NCBI GenBank assembly: GCA_964019155.1 | Contig: OZ025240.1 | Coordinates: forward strand, 30,798,583 to 30,862,582 | Direction: 5' to 3' | Source: Osedax fenrisi | Taxonomy: Eukaryota > Annelida > Polychaeta > Sabellida > Siboglinidae | DNA length: 64,000 nucleotides | Part shown: positions 36,452-49,185 of the stretch, piece after piece | Layout of the letters: every line of letters starts with the position of its first letter | Numbering within the stretch: position 1 is the first letter of the stretch | Position numbers and translations under genes: made by a program | The notes under the pieces: model-generated | Databases searched by the model: none | Seen by the model: only the letters and a program-made list of their open reading frames with translations | What the model was told of the DNA's origin: nothing

Positions 36452-37316
36452 GGGGAAAGTAGCCGAATACGGACACTATCGGTATCTCAGAAACCATAAA
36501 TCCTACAAAAAAATTGTAATGATTAAAATATTAATAAGTATATAAATAGTCTAAATAAGTATTTTTAATTTTTAAATTATTCAAAATAGTGTTGATATAT
36601 ACAATAAACTGATTTTTTTATTACGTTTTTAAATTTATGAAAAAAATTTCAACTTAAAACCTCCTCAAGAATATAAAATTGTATCGATATAATAAATAAC
36701 AATATATTATTAAAAACTAGATAATTCTAAAAATTATATACATGATTGCTATATTTGTTATCAAATATAAATTAAGTCATATATCTAGAGGTCAAATAAG
36801 TCCCAAATACGGACACTAGATATATTTACACGGATCCCCTATAACCAACCAGCGCGCAGAATGTGAACTATTCTGATTTTCATAAAAATCTCGTTCGTTA
36901 TAATATTAATACCACCAATGAAGCTACATCTAAAAAGTTGTATTATTTATATACTTAAATTGTATTATTATTTAATAATATAATACAAATTAATAAATTA
37001 TATTAAATTATTCATAAAATTAATTATAAATAATGTAATTGTAATTTATCTGATTGGTTCATCAATAATATATAGTTTATCTAGTGGTATATAGGATATC
37101 CGTATTATAACATGGGGTGTCCGTATTCGGACATGGGTACCGAATACGGATACCTCTGTTATCTATTGAATAAAAAGATTAAATACATATTTTAAATCCA
37201 CAATAATATATATAATCATATAATATTAATATATTGTAATTTTTGAATAAAAATATTTACTCATAAAATATTAAGACCATTTATTGTTAAAGTGCCCGTA
37301 TTAGGTTATTTACCTC
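36452..37316 (+). mobile_element. TA-flanked inverted-repeat element, GTCCGTATTA subfamily, copy 2
   Basis: Starts GGGGAAAGTAGCCGAATACG and ends GGTTATTTACCTC; TA on both sides (36450-36451, 37317-37318). 865 bp. Motif copies lie at the left end, near 36810-36845, at about 37098-37150 and at the right end. A CCAACCAGCGCGCAG segment follows the left-of-centre pair. No reading frame of note. Confidence 0.85.
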
Positions 37317-38599
37317 TATTCCTATCACAGAGTGTCTGCAGACATGTATAGTACATGTAATTAAATATACAAATAATTAAATTATATTAATAATAAGTAA
37401 TTTCCGAATAATGTCCGCAACATAAGCGCAAAAGGTTTAGTTCATTCAAAGCAATACAATGTATTACTATCACTATTTTAAACGAACATTATTTTAACAT
37501 AAACAATTATTATTACTATTTAATCTCATTTCTATATAATACAAATTTAAAATTTATTGTAAATAATTCTTTCTATTCAATTTAATAAATTCTATAGTCA
37601 ATATATTGATAAGTTAAAAAATATAAAATAATGGTATGGTACGGTATATATTATGGTAGGTATTACATATATAATATGAATCATTTATTATGATATAAAT
37701 TAATGTATTTTGAAAAATAAAAAAAGGCCAAAAATAACCCAAAATAAGAATTTTAAATTGTCAAAAATAAGCTATTTTAGGTTTTTTCTTTATTTTGGGC
37801 TTTGGCCAATATTAACTTGGCCTGTTAATGACCAATTATTAGGACTATTTAATTATAAAATATTTGTGAAGTTTTTTTAAGATATTAATTATATATTTTG
37901 TAATATACTCATTAAAATATGATGTTGATGATTTATTAGTACCACAGTTAATAAAGTAAGGCATATTACATTATTTTGTTGTTTTTATTAATTTGTATTT
38001 GTTTCATTTATAAAATGCTTAATGTGCAATATATACAAAAATATATTAAAATAGATAATTAATAATATATTACTATAACAGGTTACAAAGTTATGAAGTA
38101 TTTAATTAATGTAAGGCTGCGACCGATTTTTGGAGATATGTATATATCGATACGCTCATTTAGAATAGTATATATCTTATTTATTATATTTTCTATTTTG
38201 ATTATTTTCTTTTATTATTATTAAGTAACTTAATAAATCATTTTATATTTTTATTTTATAATTACGTATTATGTTATTTTTATTTCAATAACTTGTAATA
38301 ATAATTGGTACTTAAGAGTTAAGAAATATTTAAATTCTTTAATAATACTCCAATATCGATTATATATTTTTTAAATTAAAATCAATAATTTAAATAATTA
38401 ACATCGATATTAAATAAATAATGCTGTACTTACAATATTATTTATAAATAATATAATTATAATTATAATAAATATAAATACTTATAAAAGTAATGGAATA
38501 TAAATACGCTATCGATAAATATAATATATATATTATATATTATAACCTATAGGTTTATTACATTTGACTTACTTGACTTAAATGCGTAGGATTATATAA
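37317..38599. other. AT-rich non-coding region
   Basis: No gene seen. Contains the GGCCAAAGCCCAAAATA-type repeat at 37720-37815. The rest is AT-rich without a recognised element. Confidence 0.5.
37720..37815. repeat. Repeat with GGCCAAAGCCCAA terminus, copy 1
   Basis: TTTTGGGCTTTGGCCAATATTA (reverse complement TAATATTGGCCAAAGCCC) closely matches 63727-63750 on the other strand. The segment also has an internal inverted repeat (AGGCCAAAAATAACCCAAAA against TTTTGGGC...GGCC). Possibly the end of an unrecognised small element. Confidence 0.5.
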
Positions 38600-39035
38600 T
38601 CCGAAATCGTCCCTTTGCTTTCCACATGAATACATATTTTCCGAAAGCATCTCGTTGTTTGGCTCGTCTCTCTATATTTAATAGTGGCTCACCGCACTCT
38701 TCCCTTATGCCATCAGACCATCTTTTTGGCGGGCGTCCTCTTGGTCTCTTTTTTGTTGAAATCCAGCTTGTAGCTGGAATTTAGTGTTGACGTATTCCTG
38801 ACAACATGACCAACCCAGCGAAGTCATCTTTAAAAACTATGTCTTATATCGGTTCGCTTATATTTAGTTTCTTTCGTACCATGATGTTTCTGAGTCTGTC
38901 AGACCTAGTTATCTGGAATATAGCTCTAAAGCATTTCATTTCAAACACTAGTATCGCCTCGATTTCCTTACGTCTTGTAGTCCATGACTCTGAACCGTAT
39001 GTGGCAATCGGCAGATTATACATATTACATTTATG
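38600..39035 (-). pseudogene. RTE-like LINE 3' end
   Basis: On the minus strand from about 39020: LPIATYGSESWTTRRKEIEA, then EMKCFRAIFQITRSDRLRN, and near 38755-38700 a RGRPPKRWSDGIREECG block. The order YGSESWT, MKCxR, RGRPPKRW is the usual C-terminal signature of RTE-type LINE ORF2. Only a few stops are present, so it is better preserved than the copy at 15720-16990. The RT catalytic part is missing. Confidence 0.75.
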
Positions 39036-39063
39036 ATATTTATATTAATTTAAAATATAACTA

Positions 39064-39150
39064 TTAACCCTTTGCATCCAAACTGTTGATTTATGTTGTG
39101 TTGCAAAATTGTGAGATGTTGATTTATGTTTAACAACTTTTGAAAAAAGT
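39064..39150. mobile_element. piggyBac-like terminus, copy 1
   Basis: TTAACCCTTTGCATCCAAAC is followed by CTGTTGATTTATGTTGTGTT. The TTAA plus CCCTTTG start is known for piggyBac-type elements. The same 60 bp recurs at 44969. I could not find the opposite end, so this is one terminus or a solo relic. Confidence 0.5.
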
Positions 39151-40560
39151 TAATAAATATCGATACAATATTGTGTAATTATTAAGAATGTTATATATCA
39201 ACTATTATATATATAGTACTATAACAATATAGCTATAATAGATTAATAAATTAAGTTAAGAAAAATATAGCGGTTGGATATATATATATATTTAAAGTAT
39301 TCTTAGATATACATATTTATATTAATATTCTACCTCAGTTTATAAACTAATATACTAAATTATAAAATTATAGAATATTAAGGTTTACAATTTAAATAAA
39401 AGTATATATATCAATAATTATTGGTATTATAATATACAATTAAAGTAATTACAAATAGCGGATATAGTTATACAAACATATGTTGTTACTTATATAACTA
39501 TTGAATAGCGTACACAAATATATCGTTAAAGAGTCTGGTTTGACAAATATTTACGATAACATATAAATTATCAACCTTTAGATATTGTTAATTTTATATT
39601 CACAGAAAAACAAATACAAAATGATTTCTTTAACAGTATTTTTTTATACGAATAATTGATTCTAATATATTTTTAATATATGTATTAACTTAATACTATT
39701 AAGCTCTATATTTTTATATTATATTAATTTCATTACAAAGAATTATAATTTAAATTTGAATTTAAACTTCCCGTAATTCGTATTCTATTGTATCTGATTA
39801 TTAATTATATATATATATGATTATTGAATTATATATAATATATATATATAAAAATGTTACTATAAATAATAATATTATTATTTATAATTTAACTATATAT
39901 AGTTAACTACTTAATATAGGTAAGTATATTGAAAAGTATGAATTAAAAGCATACCAAACATGTGTATCTGCAGATAAGCAGTACGAATAATAATAAGTTT
40001 ATATTACAATAAACAAACAAAAATGTCAATCAATAGTATAATTTATATTATTATTATCAGATTTTGGTTTTTACACCGGGGTAATTATAGAAGCTTAACT
40101 TATCGAGATAATTACCCTAAAAGTAGACCTTATTTATGAACATTATTATTACTCTAATTAAGCATGTAAACATAACAATATGTATCATAATAATAGTTTA
40201 ACAGATGTAATGCGACTAGAGAATATATCATGGAAGAATTGTAAGTATTAAAATGTAGTGAATTAAGTATAAAAGCGGAGGGACTTCACTCTGTGAACAT
40301 ATAGGTTGTGTTAACATCAGTGTTAACATCAGCAAGGGAGGAGATGACGCAGAATAATGTGATGATATAGCTGTGCTGATATACGCTTAGGTACCTACTA
40401 TTTGTATTCGTGAGAAATATTGTATGTGCACATATGGTGTGAGAGAAAACTCAGAAAACAACCTTATAATATGTGGAAGCGTGTATCTGTTAAATATTTA
40501 AAGTTATGTATCTATTATGTATTTGTTAAATATTTTTTTAATAAAAGGAGTGATTATTCT
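39151..40560. other. AT-rich region, no gene recognised
   Basis: Nothing coding. A direct repeat TGTTAACATCAG occurs twice at about 40309-40332, at the start of a slightly GC-richer patch (40300-40450) of unknown nature. A GGGTAATTATCTCGATAA-like sequence near 40095-40122 (reverse complement) also occurs at 15616-15634. Confidence 0.5.
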
Positions 40561-40568
40561 TGATCATA

Positions 40569-42120
40569 TTAGAAAATGACAGTACTCGAATTTAGGGAAT
40601 ATGAGATGATATTATAGATGGTTGGACATAGATAATCGGAGTAACATTTAAAAATAGATAGAGGAACAGGATCGGAGGAAGATATTGAAGTAGATTCAAG
40701 TAGGAGTTCAGATATGAGAGATATATGTGGCCGACGAATAAATCTTAAGAAAACAGATATTTGTGGGGTATCTATAGATATCATATATGATTGAAGGATA
40801 GTTGGCAGTATGGTTATAGTTCTTGATATTTATTATGATTGAGTACATCTTATTAGTACATGTTACGTAGAATAGGCATCCTATTGTAATGGAGAAATTG
40901 TAATTATATATAATCTATAGATAGATGTAACGCAGGTTTTGAGGGAGATAACATATTATTAGCCAGCCTGAACGGTTCATCGGTTATCAGAAGCAATATC
41001 ACTTATAATAATATTATAGTAGCCAGATTTAGAATAGGAAATTTCTAACTTGCATATCTTACGTAGCTCAATGAATAAAGCTATAGAATATGAAAATTGC
41101 AAGGATAGGATGTATGTTCTTTTAGATTCATAAAATGGTCGTGTCAAGTACATGAGGTGGGAAGTAACTCGTGAGGTGTCAGGATAGAGAGTGGCTGATA
41201 TGGTAGCTGAAGGGGCATGTTTATAGTAAATACGAATTTATGTAATATAATACGACTGGAGAATAACAGTATTAAACTAAGGCAGCATGTAAGTCAGCTA
41301 AGAATAATATAGAATTAATATTCTTAATGGGTCTCTATGTAACACGTGTTTTCTGATTAGGAGTGATAGTAAAGTTAGTTTTGAATGAGATTAGTGAGAC
41401 ACAATGAGTTCAGAATAGAGAGAACAGGAGAATACAAAATCAAAAATATTACCATTTATATGAGTTGGGAAATTTACATGTTGTGATAGAAATAATTAAT
41501 TTGTTAAATTAGTGAACATAATATGTGGATTTGAGGTAGAATTAAAATGATAGTTGAAATCATCAACGATAATAGGGTGGTATGTTGTTGAACTTATGAG
41601 ATCTGTATCAGATCATTAAACTCACTCAGAAAAGAAGCGAATTATGGTTTAGGTGGTCTATAAATGACTGGTAGATATAAATTTGTATTGTTGGGTAAAT
41701 GATATACTTAGGCAGTCAGACTACTTAGGCAGTCAGAGTAAGAGAAGTTATGGGATAGTGATATACATGGTAAAGGTATAGTACCTTCTACAAGGAAGCC
41801 AACACCATCACCATGACCTGATAATCGTGGCGATAAGAGTAAAATATAACCAACATTATGAAATAGAGCAAATATGTCAGAATCATCTTGAGAGATCCAT
41901 GTCTCCGTTAATGCAATAATACAAAAATCAGACTTTTTACGGAATGGAAATAAGATGGAGGCCTTGGAACGAATGAATATTGATTAGGGTAATGAGTTCA
42001 GATAGTAATTCAGATTGTGTTAGTGGAGATAATTTATAAGCAGAATTGGTATGTATATTAGTAGTCTTTAGTGAGTGAACAACTGGGAGACTTGTGGAAG
42101 TGTTGCAACCAATAAAGTGA
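40569..42120 (-). pseudogene. CR1/L2-like LINE, endonuclease to start of RT, 3'-truncated
   Basis: Read on the minus strand: CIIALTETWISQDDSD near 41930-41880, GDGVGFLVEGTIPL, LPVIYRPPK near 41680-41650, then a DFN remnant and HVNFPTHINGNIFDFVFS. These are the ordered endonuclease landmarks. After a decayed linker comes 40784-40569: ISSSDPVPLSIFKCYSDY-LCPTIYNIISYSLNSS. This is the block just ahead of the RT fingers. The element then stops, so the polymerase core and 3' end are missing. That is unusual for target-primed LINEs, which normally lose their 5' end. Confidence 0.75.
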
Positions 42121-42452
42121 TGTTGACTTTACACAATTGGTGTGGATATACTATAGTATGGGAATTATATCATTGAATAGGGTCTCTTAATGGGATAAGT
42201 GAAGGTAGAGTTTTAAATGGGTATTTATGATAAATGTATGATAAATTGCATGATAACGTTCAAAAGTATGAATTTGTTTATTGAATAATGGGTTAATATC
42301 ACTAGGGACAAGGTTTGATTATGCATGATATAGAACACTTCACAGTAACCTAGGTTACGAGCTCGTAGATTGCGAAAGTAAACCACGGGTAAATAGGTTA
42401 TCAAATTCTTTACTAAATTTAGTGGACATGAATATTGAGTACAATATATCAA

Positions 42453-44350
42453 GAGCTCTAAGTATATATTATGTAGTTAGTATACAATTATTAAAATATA
42501 TAAATAAATGAATATCATATAATTACTATTTTAAAATAATTAAATTATAATATTCTGTAAATTGTACAATACAATAATTAAAAAATATAATATAAAAAAG
42601 ATTTATTTAAATGTTATGTAATTCACAAAGTGCATATTTTAAGAAGTTATTTATTCTATAGGATATTAATATATATTGCGCATATGTGCGCAATATATTA
42701 GTGTTCGATAGTAGAATTATATTTTTTAATTAAGTTTTTTATTCATTTCATAATTTATATATATATTCCTACATTTATTATAAAAATTAATAAATAACCA
42801 AAAATATATCGCTTTTATATTACCATATATGGTTATAAGCCTGTATATTTTGTATATAATTGTATTTGTTAATACATTATATAAATCAATCTTAATAATT
42901 AATTACATTTATTTATTTATTGATATGAATAATATTATATGTTCATCATTTGAAGTAGAATCTTACATATAATGTTAAATAATGTAAATAGGTACTTTGT
43001 ATGTAATATGTATATAGTAGTATGTACTTACAAATTATTACATACTTATATATTGTGTTATATAACAATGGATTTAATATAATATATTATATATTAGGTA
43101 GCCTAACTAATAAAAGAATGTATAAAACTAAATATTGATTAAATATTGATTAATTATAAAATATAAATTAGGTAATATTAGTCCTACTATAGTATGTTAA
43201 TAAACATTTAAATTAACTATTATACAAATAATTATTTATCTAAAATATAAGTAAGCTTTATATTATCTTATATTTCAGATATTATTATTGTAAATATTAT
43301 CTACAATATATCTTTTGAGCATATTATAATTATATTATACATATTAGTTAAAACAATATATATATAAAATGGAAATATAGATATACAAATAAATGATATA
43401 TTATTGAATAATTAATAAGTAAGAAAATATATTATTCAACAACTCGTATTATTACCTCATGTAAATAATACAATATATCACATATAGTGTATCATTATTA
43501 TTATAATAATTATAATAATACATATTATTATAGCTATTATTTCATTATTATATAACATTTAAAATTATTAAAACCAGTGATTTAAGTAAACATTTAAATA
43601 TTCATCAAATAACGGAATATCAATTTTATAAATTATAAAAATCAAGATCCCTCTTAATGTGATAATGATGATGATATCAATGCTATTACATAATACATTA
43701 AGTGTGACACTGATAACCATAAAACATCATACATACATTACATTGGTAGAATACTTTGTCAGTATAATAATAAAAGTAAATAAAAGTAAAACCTAATATT
43801 TATTAAATATATACATTAGGTACATAGTTTGAACAATAAGAACCTATTAATATATCTATTGATTAAATATAAATATATTATATATATATATACAATAGAT
43901 TATAGAATGAAGCTTATAAATAACGGTAATTAACGAAAAGCTTAACTTATTAATATATCGCATGAATAATTAATACTTATTTACTAATCTCTCTATAAAT
44001 ATATATATATATGTGTGTATATATGTATATATGTATATTTTATATGTATAATCGTTATTATGTGTGCTATATAAGATACATATTACATACATTTATAAGT
44101 ATATGTATTTTTTATAAATAGATTAGCTATTTCATCTAATTTCTATATATTCAGATGATAGTGTTTAGAGATCAATATTGTAATAGTAAACAAAGGATTA
44201 TCTATATCGGAGATATGGTGTATGTTATTTATGTATCCTATGTATATATGCATCCTATGTACCTACTACTAACCTACATTATATTTATATACCTACTCAT
44301 ACTTTATTTTAAATTAACAATAATCTGATATACATAGTTATTAATTCATT

Positions 44351-44389
<39 letters not shown>

Positions 44390-44965
44390 ACTTAATAATC
44401 ATCAACAATAGTAGAAAATTATAAATTACTTATCAATATTTCGATAAAAGTATCTTTACTAACTATGATATTGGAACATTTAATTCTAAATTTAATTCAA
44501 ATTCAAAAGCTATTATTTTGAAGGTGGAGTCTGTATTTAAGAAAACTTATATTATTGACAATGCTAAAATCAAAATAACTATAATATCGGATTTAAAAAA
44601 ATATTTTCTCCAGAATTTCACTACCACACTCTTATATTAGGTGACAAATGTATAGTTTCATGCCATTAAATCAAAATTAGTATCTTCTAATTTTACAATT
44701 AATGTGTATTTAATAAATATGGAGTGAAATAAGAATTACATAATTTTATAGATAATACAATTGATTGGAAATCTAATTTTCCTGAAACTTCATATGATTG
44801 ATTGGCTGAATCTTTTGTGAAATATCAAACATCATTTGTATCTGATCAATCATTACCTACACAAAGAATTTACTATTAGATTCTAACAAATATAGACAAT
44901 TAGTGCACAAAGTATACTTCTCAAATTTTTGTAGAATTAGAAATAAATTATCCTCCCTAGAAATG
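42453..44965. other. AT-rich region, no gene recognised
   Basis: Extremely AT-rich with short AT tracts (44365-44389). A decayed plus-strand stretch at 44460-44960 (for example TIISDLKKYFLQNFTTTLLY) may be an upstream part of the LINE at 45091, but I cannot assign it. Confidence 0.45.
42671..42698. repeat. Short hairpin with GCGCA arms
   Basis: ATATATTGCGCA (42671-42682) and TGCGCAATATAT (42687-42698) are exact reverse complements around TATG. Confidence 0.85.
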
Positions 44966-44968
44966 TTA

Positions 44969-45050
44969 TTAACCATTTGCATCCGAGCTGTTGATTTCTG
45001 TTGTGTTACAAAATCCTAGGCTTTTGATTTCTGTTGAGTAACTTTTATGA
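44969..45050. mobile_element. piggyBac-like terminus, copy 2
   Basis: TTAACCATTTGCATCCGAGC, then CTGTTGATTTCTGTTGTGTT. Strongly similar to 39064-39150. It sits immediately upstream of readable LINE endonuclease sequence. No partner terminus was found. Confidence 0.5.
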
Positions 45051-45090
45051 TACTATTACATATCATATATTAGTCCATTTTATTATTTAA

Positions 45091-47536
45091 ATGTATCAAC
45101 ATTATAGAGTAAAATGTAACAAATACTCTATCATTTGCCTAGTTGAAACCTATCTAAATTTATCTGATGTAAATGCATTTATAATATTCAATGTTAAAGG
45201 TTATACATTATTTAAACTATATAAACAAATTCACGCAGGAGGAGTACTTATATTATGTAAATATAATTTAAATCCTTTAAGAATATACTATTCAACATCT
45301 CTTGATGTAGAATATATATGTTTAGATATAGATATTTGTAGTAAAAATAAAATCAGAATACTTTATTTTATAGACAACCTTCAACACATATTGTTAACCA
45401 CTAAGAAATATGTGACTTAATATCCTCGCTATGTACAATTCATTATCATAGTATATTACTAAGATACTTTAATTTACCTTTAATCAATTGGGATAATCTA
45501 TATTGTCCAAACTATCCTACATGTTATAATTAATGTATTGAATATATAACAGATAATTCTATTGCACAATATATTAATTTTCCAACTAGACTTAACAATA
45601 TATTATTATATTGTTAAGTAAATAATATTATATTATAATTAAAATGCTTACGACATTTTAAAAATAGGAATAAGTCAATTATTCATCATAATAACTGGCA
45701 AGATTCACAATTTCTTCTATATTATAATATTAATACATTTTTTTTTGAATATAGAGTATAAGGTTATTAATTCTAATAATATATAATTATTCTATAAATA
45801 TGCTAATTCTAGATGTTTATCTCACAATTAAATATATCCTTTAATCAAAGATGATAATATACATGCATCACTAAATTACGATAAAGCAATACTATTAAAT
45901 GAACAATTTACATCCGTTTTTACAATAGACAATGGTGTAATTCTGGATCACACACTGATAACAAATGATCCAATTAATAATGTTATATTTAAAAGAGAAA
46001 ATGTTAGAAAAATGTTAAGTCAACTTTCCAATTTATATACAATTCCTCCAGATAAAATACCATATTTTATATTTTAAAAATTCTTATATGATTTATCATT
46101 ACTACTATCACTAATATTTAATAAATGAATTAATTCTGGTAAATGTCCTATTATGTGTTTTATTATATGAGTTTTATTATTCCAATTTAAAAAAAAATGG
46201 AGATCCTTCTTTTAAAGAATTATCGGCCAGTTTCAATAACTTGTATAATGTCAAGGGTATTTAAAAAAATGTTAACTAATAGTATTACATAATATTTATT
46301 AAACATTCACTTTTATCCATCGAAATATGGTTTTACAAGTCTGTTGAATAACAATTGTTATCTTGCTTCAAAACATGGACAATATATATTAATGATAACA
46401 AATTTATAGATATTATTTATTTCGACTTTAAAAAGGCTTTCGACAAAGTATCTCACAGAAAAAGTATCGTTAAAATTAAATATATTGGCATATTTGCTAA
46501 TATTTAAAAATGGATAGAGAGTTTTTTAACTAATAGAAAATAATCAGCCAAAATCATGAATATATTTGCATATATACATATTCTAAATTTAAAAACATAT
46601 TACCAGGGCCTAGGGCTCAGTTAATGGACCCATTCTTTTTATTATTTTAATAATGATGTAACTAATGTATTCACTGATAGAATAAAAATCGCTGATGATA
46701 CAACAATTCACCTATAATCTAAATATCTATCTGATAGAAATCACATGCTAACAGCGATAAATTAATTGTTATCATTGAGCATTATTTGGCAGATCGATAT
46801 CGCGTCACACAAAATAGCTATAATGACATTAAATAGTATAGATATATTAATATACTATATATAGATTTTTAAAGCTAAAATCACTTTCTTCCCGTAGCAT
46901 GTTGCTGATATGGTGATGACTTACAAAATAGTCAATGGTCTCGTTGATGTGGATGTAGATGATTTCTTGTGGACCTACACGAATCATCTTAGAGGGCCTT
47001 CGGTGAAAATTAAAAGATATATCTCCAAGAATAACCAATCATACAACTTCTTCAGCAATCGGGTCTCGGCTACATGGAACAATCTGCCTGTTCATCTAAT
47101 CGTAATGAAGTCTCTTCCATTATTTAAATCGGGTGTTTCTGCGATACTGTCTGGTAGTTGATGAACATGTTCATCCTACCTTGTACATTTATTTATATAT
47201 TTTTATTTATTACCTTATTTACTGTTTGTCCTCGTGTGTTATGTTAGGTCAGTGGGGTTGTGACGGGTGTCGGGGAGTAAGGATGCCAGCGTGGAATCTA
47301 CTGGTCAAATTTTTCTCCCCACGGCATAGGAAATGATTCACCCTTTCCTAAAAGCTGAGATCTGTCGCGCCCTTGTTGGCATATCATTAGCATATACGAG
47401 CTAAGCAATGGCATATGTAAATCAATAATGTTAATACTTTTATTTTATTTCGTACTATTAGTTTTATCTCCTGTTTTATGTCATATTGAATATCTATTTT
47501 CTATATTCAATAAATTATATTATTATTATTATTATA
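45091..47536 (+). pseudogene. Heavily decayed LINE ORF2 with tail
   Basis: In order along the plus strand: IICLVETYLN (endonuclease ETW block variant), GGVLIL, EYICLDI, then RYFNLPLINW near 45455-45495 (a degraded GDFNLPxIxW). A linker follows with LNEQFTSVFT (45899-). The RT block is YFDFKKAFDKVSHR (46409-), then KWIESFLTNRK, an ADDTTIHL remnant (46690-), and a C-terminal region (46910-47161) with TYKIVNGLVDVD, FFSNRVSATWNNLPVHL and LFKSG. A 3' UTR and a TTA-repeat tail end near 47536, right beside the next element. More than ten frame breaks show it is dead. Confidence 0.75.
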
Positions 47537-48311
47537 GATAACACAGTAATTGGTAGGATAAAGTAACCTAATACGGACACTTTAACACTAAATGGTCTTA
47601 ACAATTTAAGACTCTTTATTTTTATTCAAAAATTACAATATATTAATATTATATGATTATAGATATTATTGTGATTTTAAAATTTTATTTAATCTTTTAA
47701 TTCCATATATAACGTGGGTGTTCGTATTCGGTACCCATGTCCGAACACGGACACCCTGTGTTATAATACGGACACCATATATACTACTAGATAAACTATA
47801 TATTATTGATGAATCAATCAGACAAATCACAATTACATTATTTATAATTAATTTTATGAATAATTTACTCTAATATAATTAGTTAATAATTTATTTATGT
47901 TTATTATTTTTTAATTAATAATACAATTTAAGTATCTAAAGAATAACAATTTTAGATTTAGCTTCATATGTGGTATTAATATTATAACGCACGCGATTTT
48001 TATGAAAATCAGAATAGTTCATATGCTGCGCGCTGATTGGTTATAGGGTATCCGTATTAAGACATCTAGAGTGTCCGTATTAGGGATTTATATGACCTCT
48101 AGATATATTTTTATAACATAATTAATATTTGATAACAAATATATATATTTGCTATAGAAATTATGTATATAATTTGTAGAATGCTTTAATTTGTATTAAT
48201 ATATTGTTATGTTTTATATTGATACATTTGTATATTCTTGAAAAGGTTTTAAGTTGGAATTGGTTTTCATAAATTTAAAAACGTAATAAAAAAATCAGTT
48301 TATTGGATAAA

Positions 48312-49123
48312 GGGGAAAGTAACCAAATACGGACAGTGCCAAAATACGGACACTATCGGTATCCCAGAAACCATAAATCCCACAACAAAATATTTAATTA
48401 ATAAAATATTCATAATTATATAAATAGTCTAAAAAGGTATTTTTTATTTTTTTATTATTCAAAATATTGCTGATATATAAACTGATTTTTTATTACGTTT
48501 TTAAATTTATGAAAAAAAAATTCAACTTAAAACCTTCTCAAAAATATAAAAATTTATCTATTTAAAATATAACACTATATTATTAAAAAATAAAGCATTT
48601 TAAAATTATAAATATAATTTCTATATTTGTTATCAAATATTCATTAAGTTATAAGCATATATCTAGAATTAAAAAATAAGTTCCTAATACCGACACTATA
48701 GATGTATTAATACGGACACCCTATAACCAATGAGCGCACAGCGTATGAACTATTATGATATTCATAAACATATAGTTCGTTATAATATTAATACCACAAA
48801 TAAAGGTAAATCTACAATTTATATTATTTAGATACTTAAATTGTACTTTTAATTATAAATTATAAAAATAAATAAATTATTAACTAATTAAATTAGAATA
48901 TGAGGTGTCCGTATTATAACACAGGCTGTACGTATTCGGACATATGTACCTAATACGGACATCCCCGTTATCTATAGAATTAAAAGATTAAATAAAATTT
49001 TAAAATCACAATAATATCTATAATCATATAATATTAATATATTGTAATTTTTGAATAAAAATAATGAGTCATAAAATATTAAACCATTTATTGTTAAAGT
49101 GTCCGTATTAGATTACTTTCCCC
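48312..49123 (+). mobile_element. TA-flanked inverted-repeat element, GTCCGTATTA subfamily, copy 4 (nested in copy 3)
   Basis: Starts GGGGAAAGTAACCAAATACG and ends GATTACTTTCCCC. TA follows on the right (49124-49125) and AA precedes on the left, probably a mutated TA. 812 bp. It is inserted in the opposite orientation within another copy of itself. It holds the full motif layout: two at the left end, two near 48686-48722, three to four near 48904-48963 and one at the right end. Confidence 0.9.
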
Positions 49124-49185
49124 TATCATCACTATTTTGAAAAATTAAAAAATAAAAATACTTATTTAGACAATTTATATAATTA

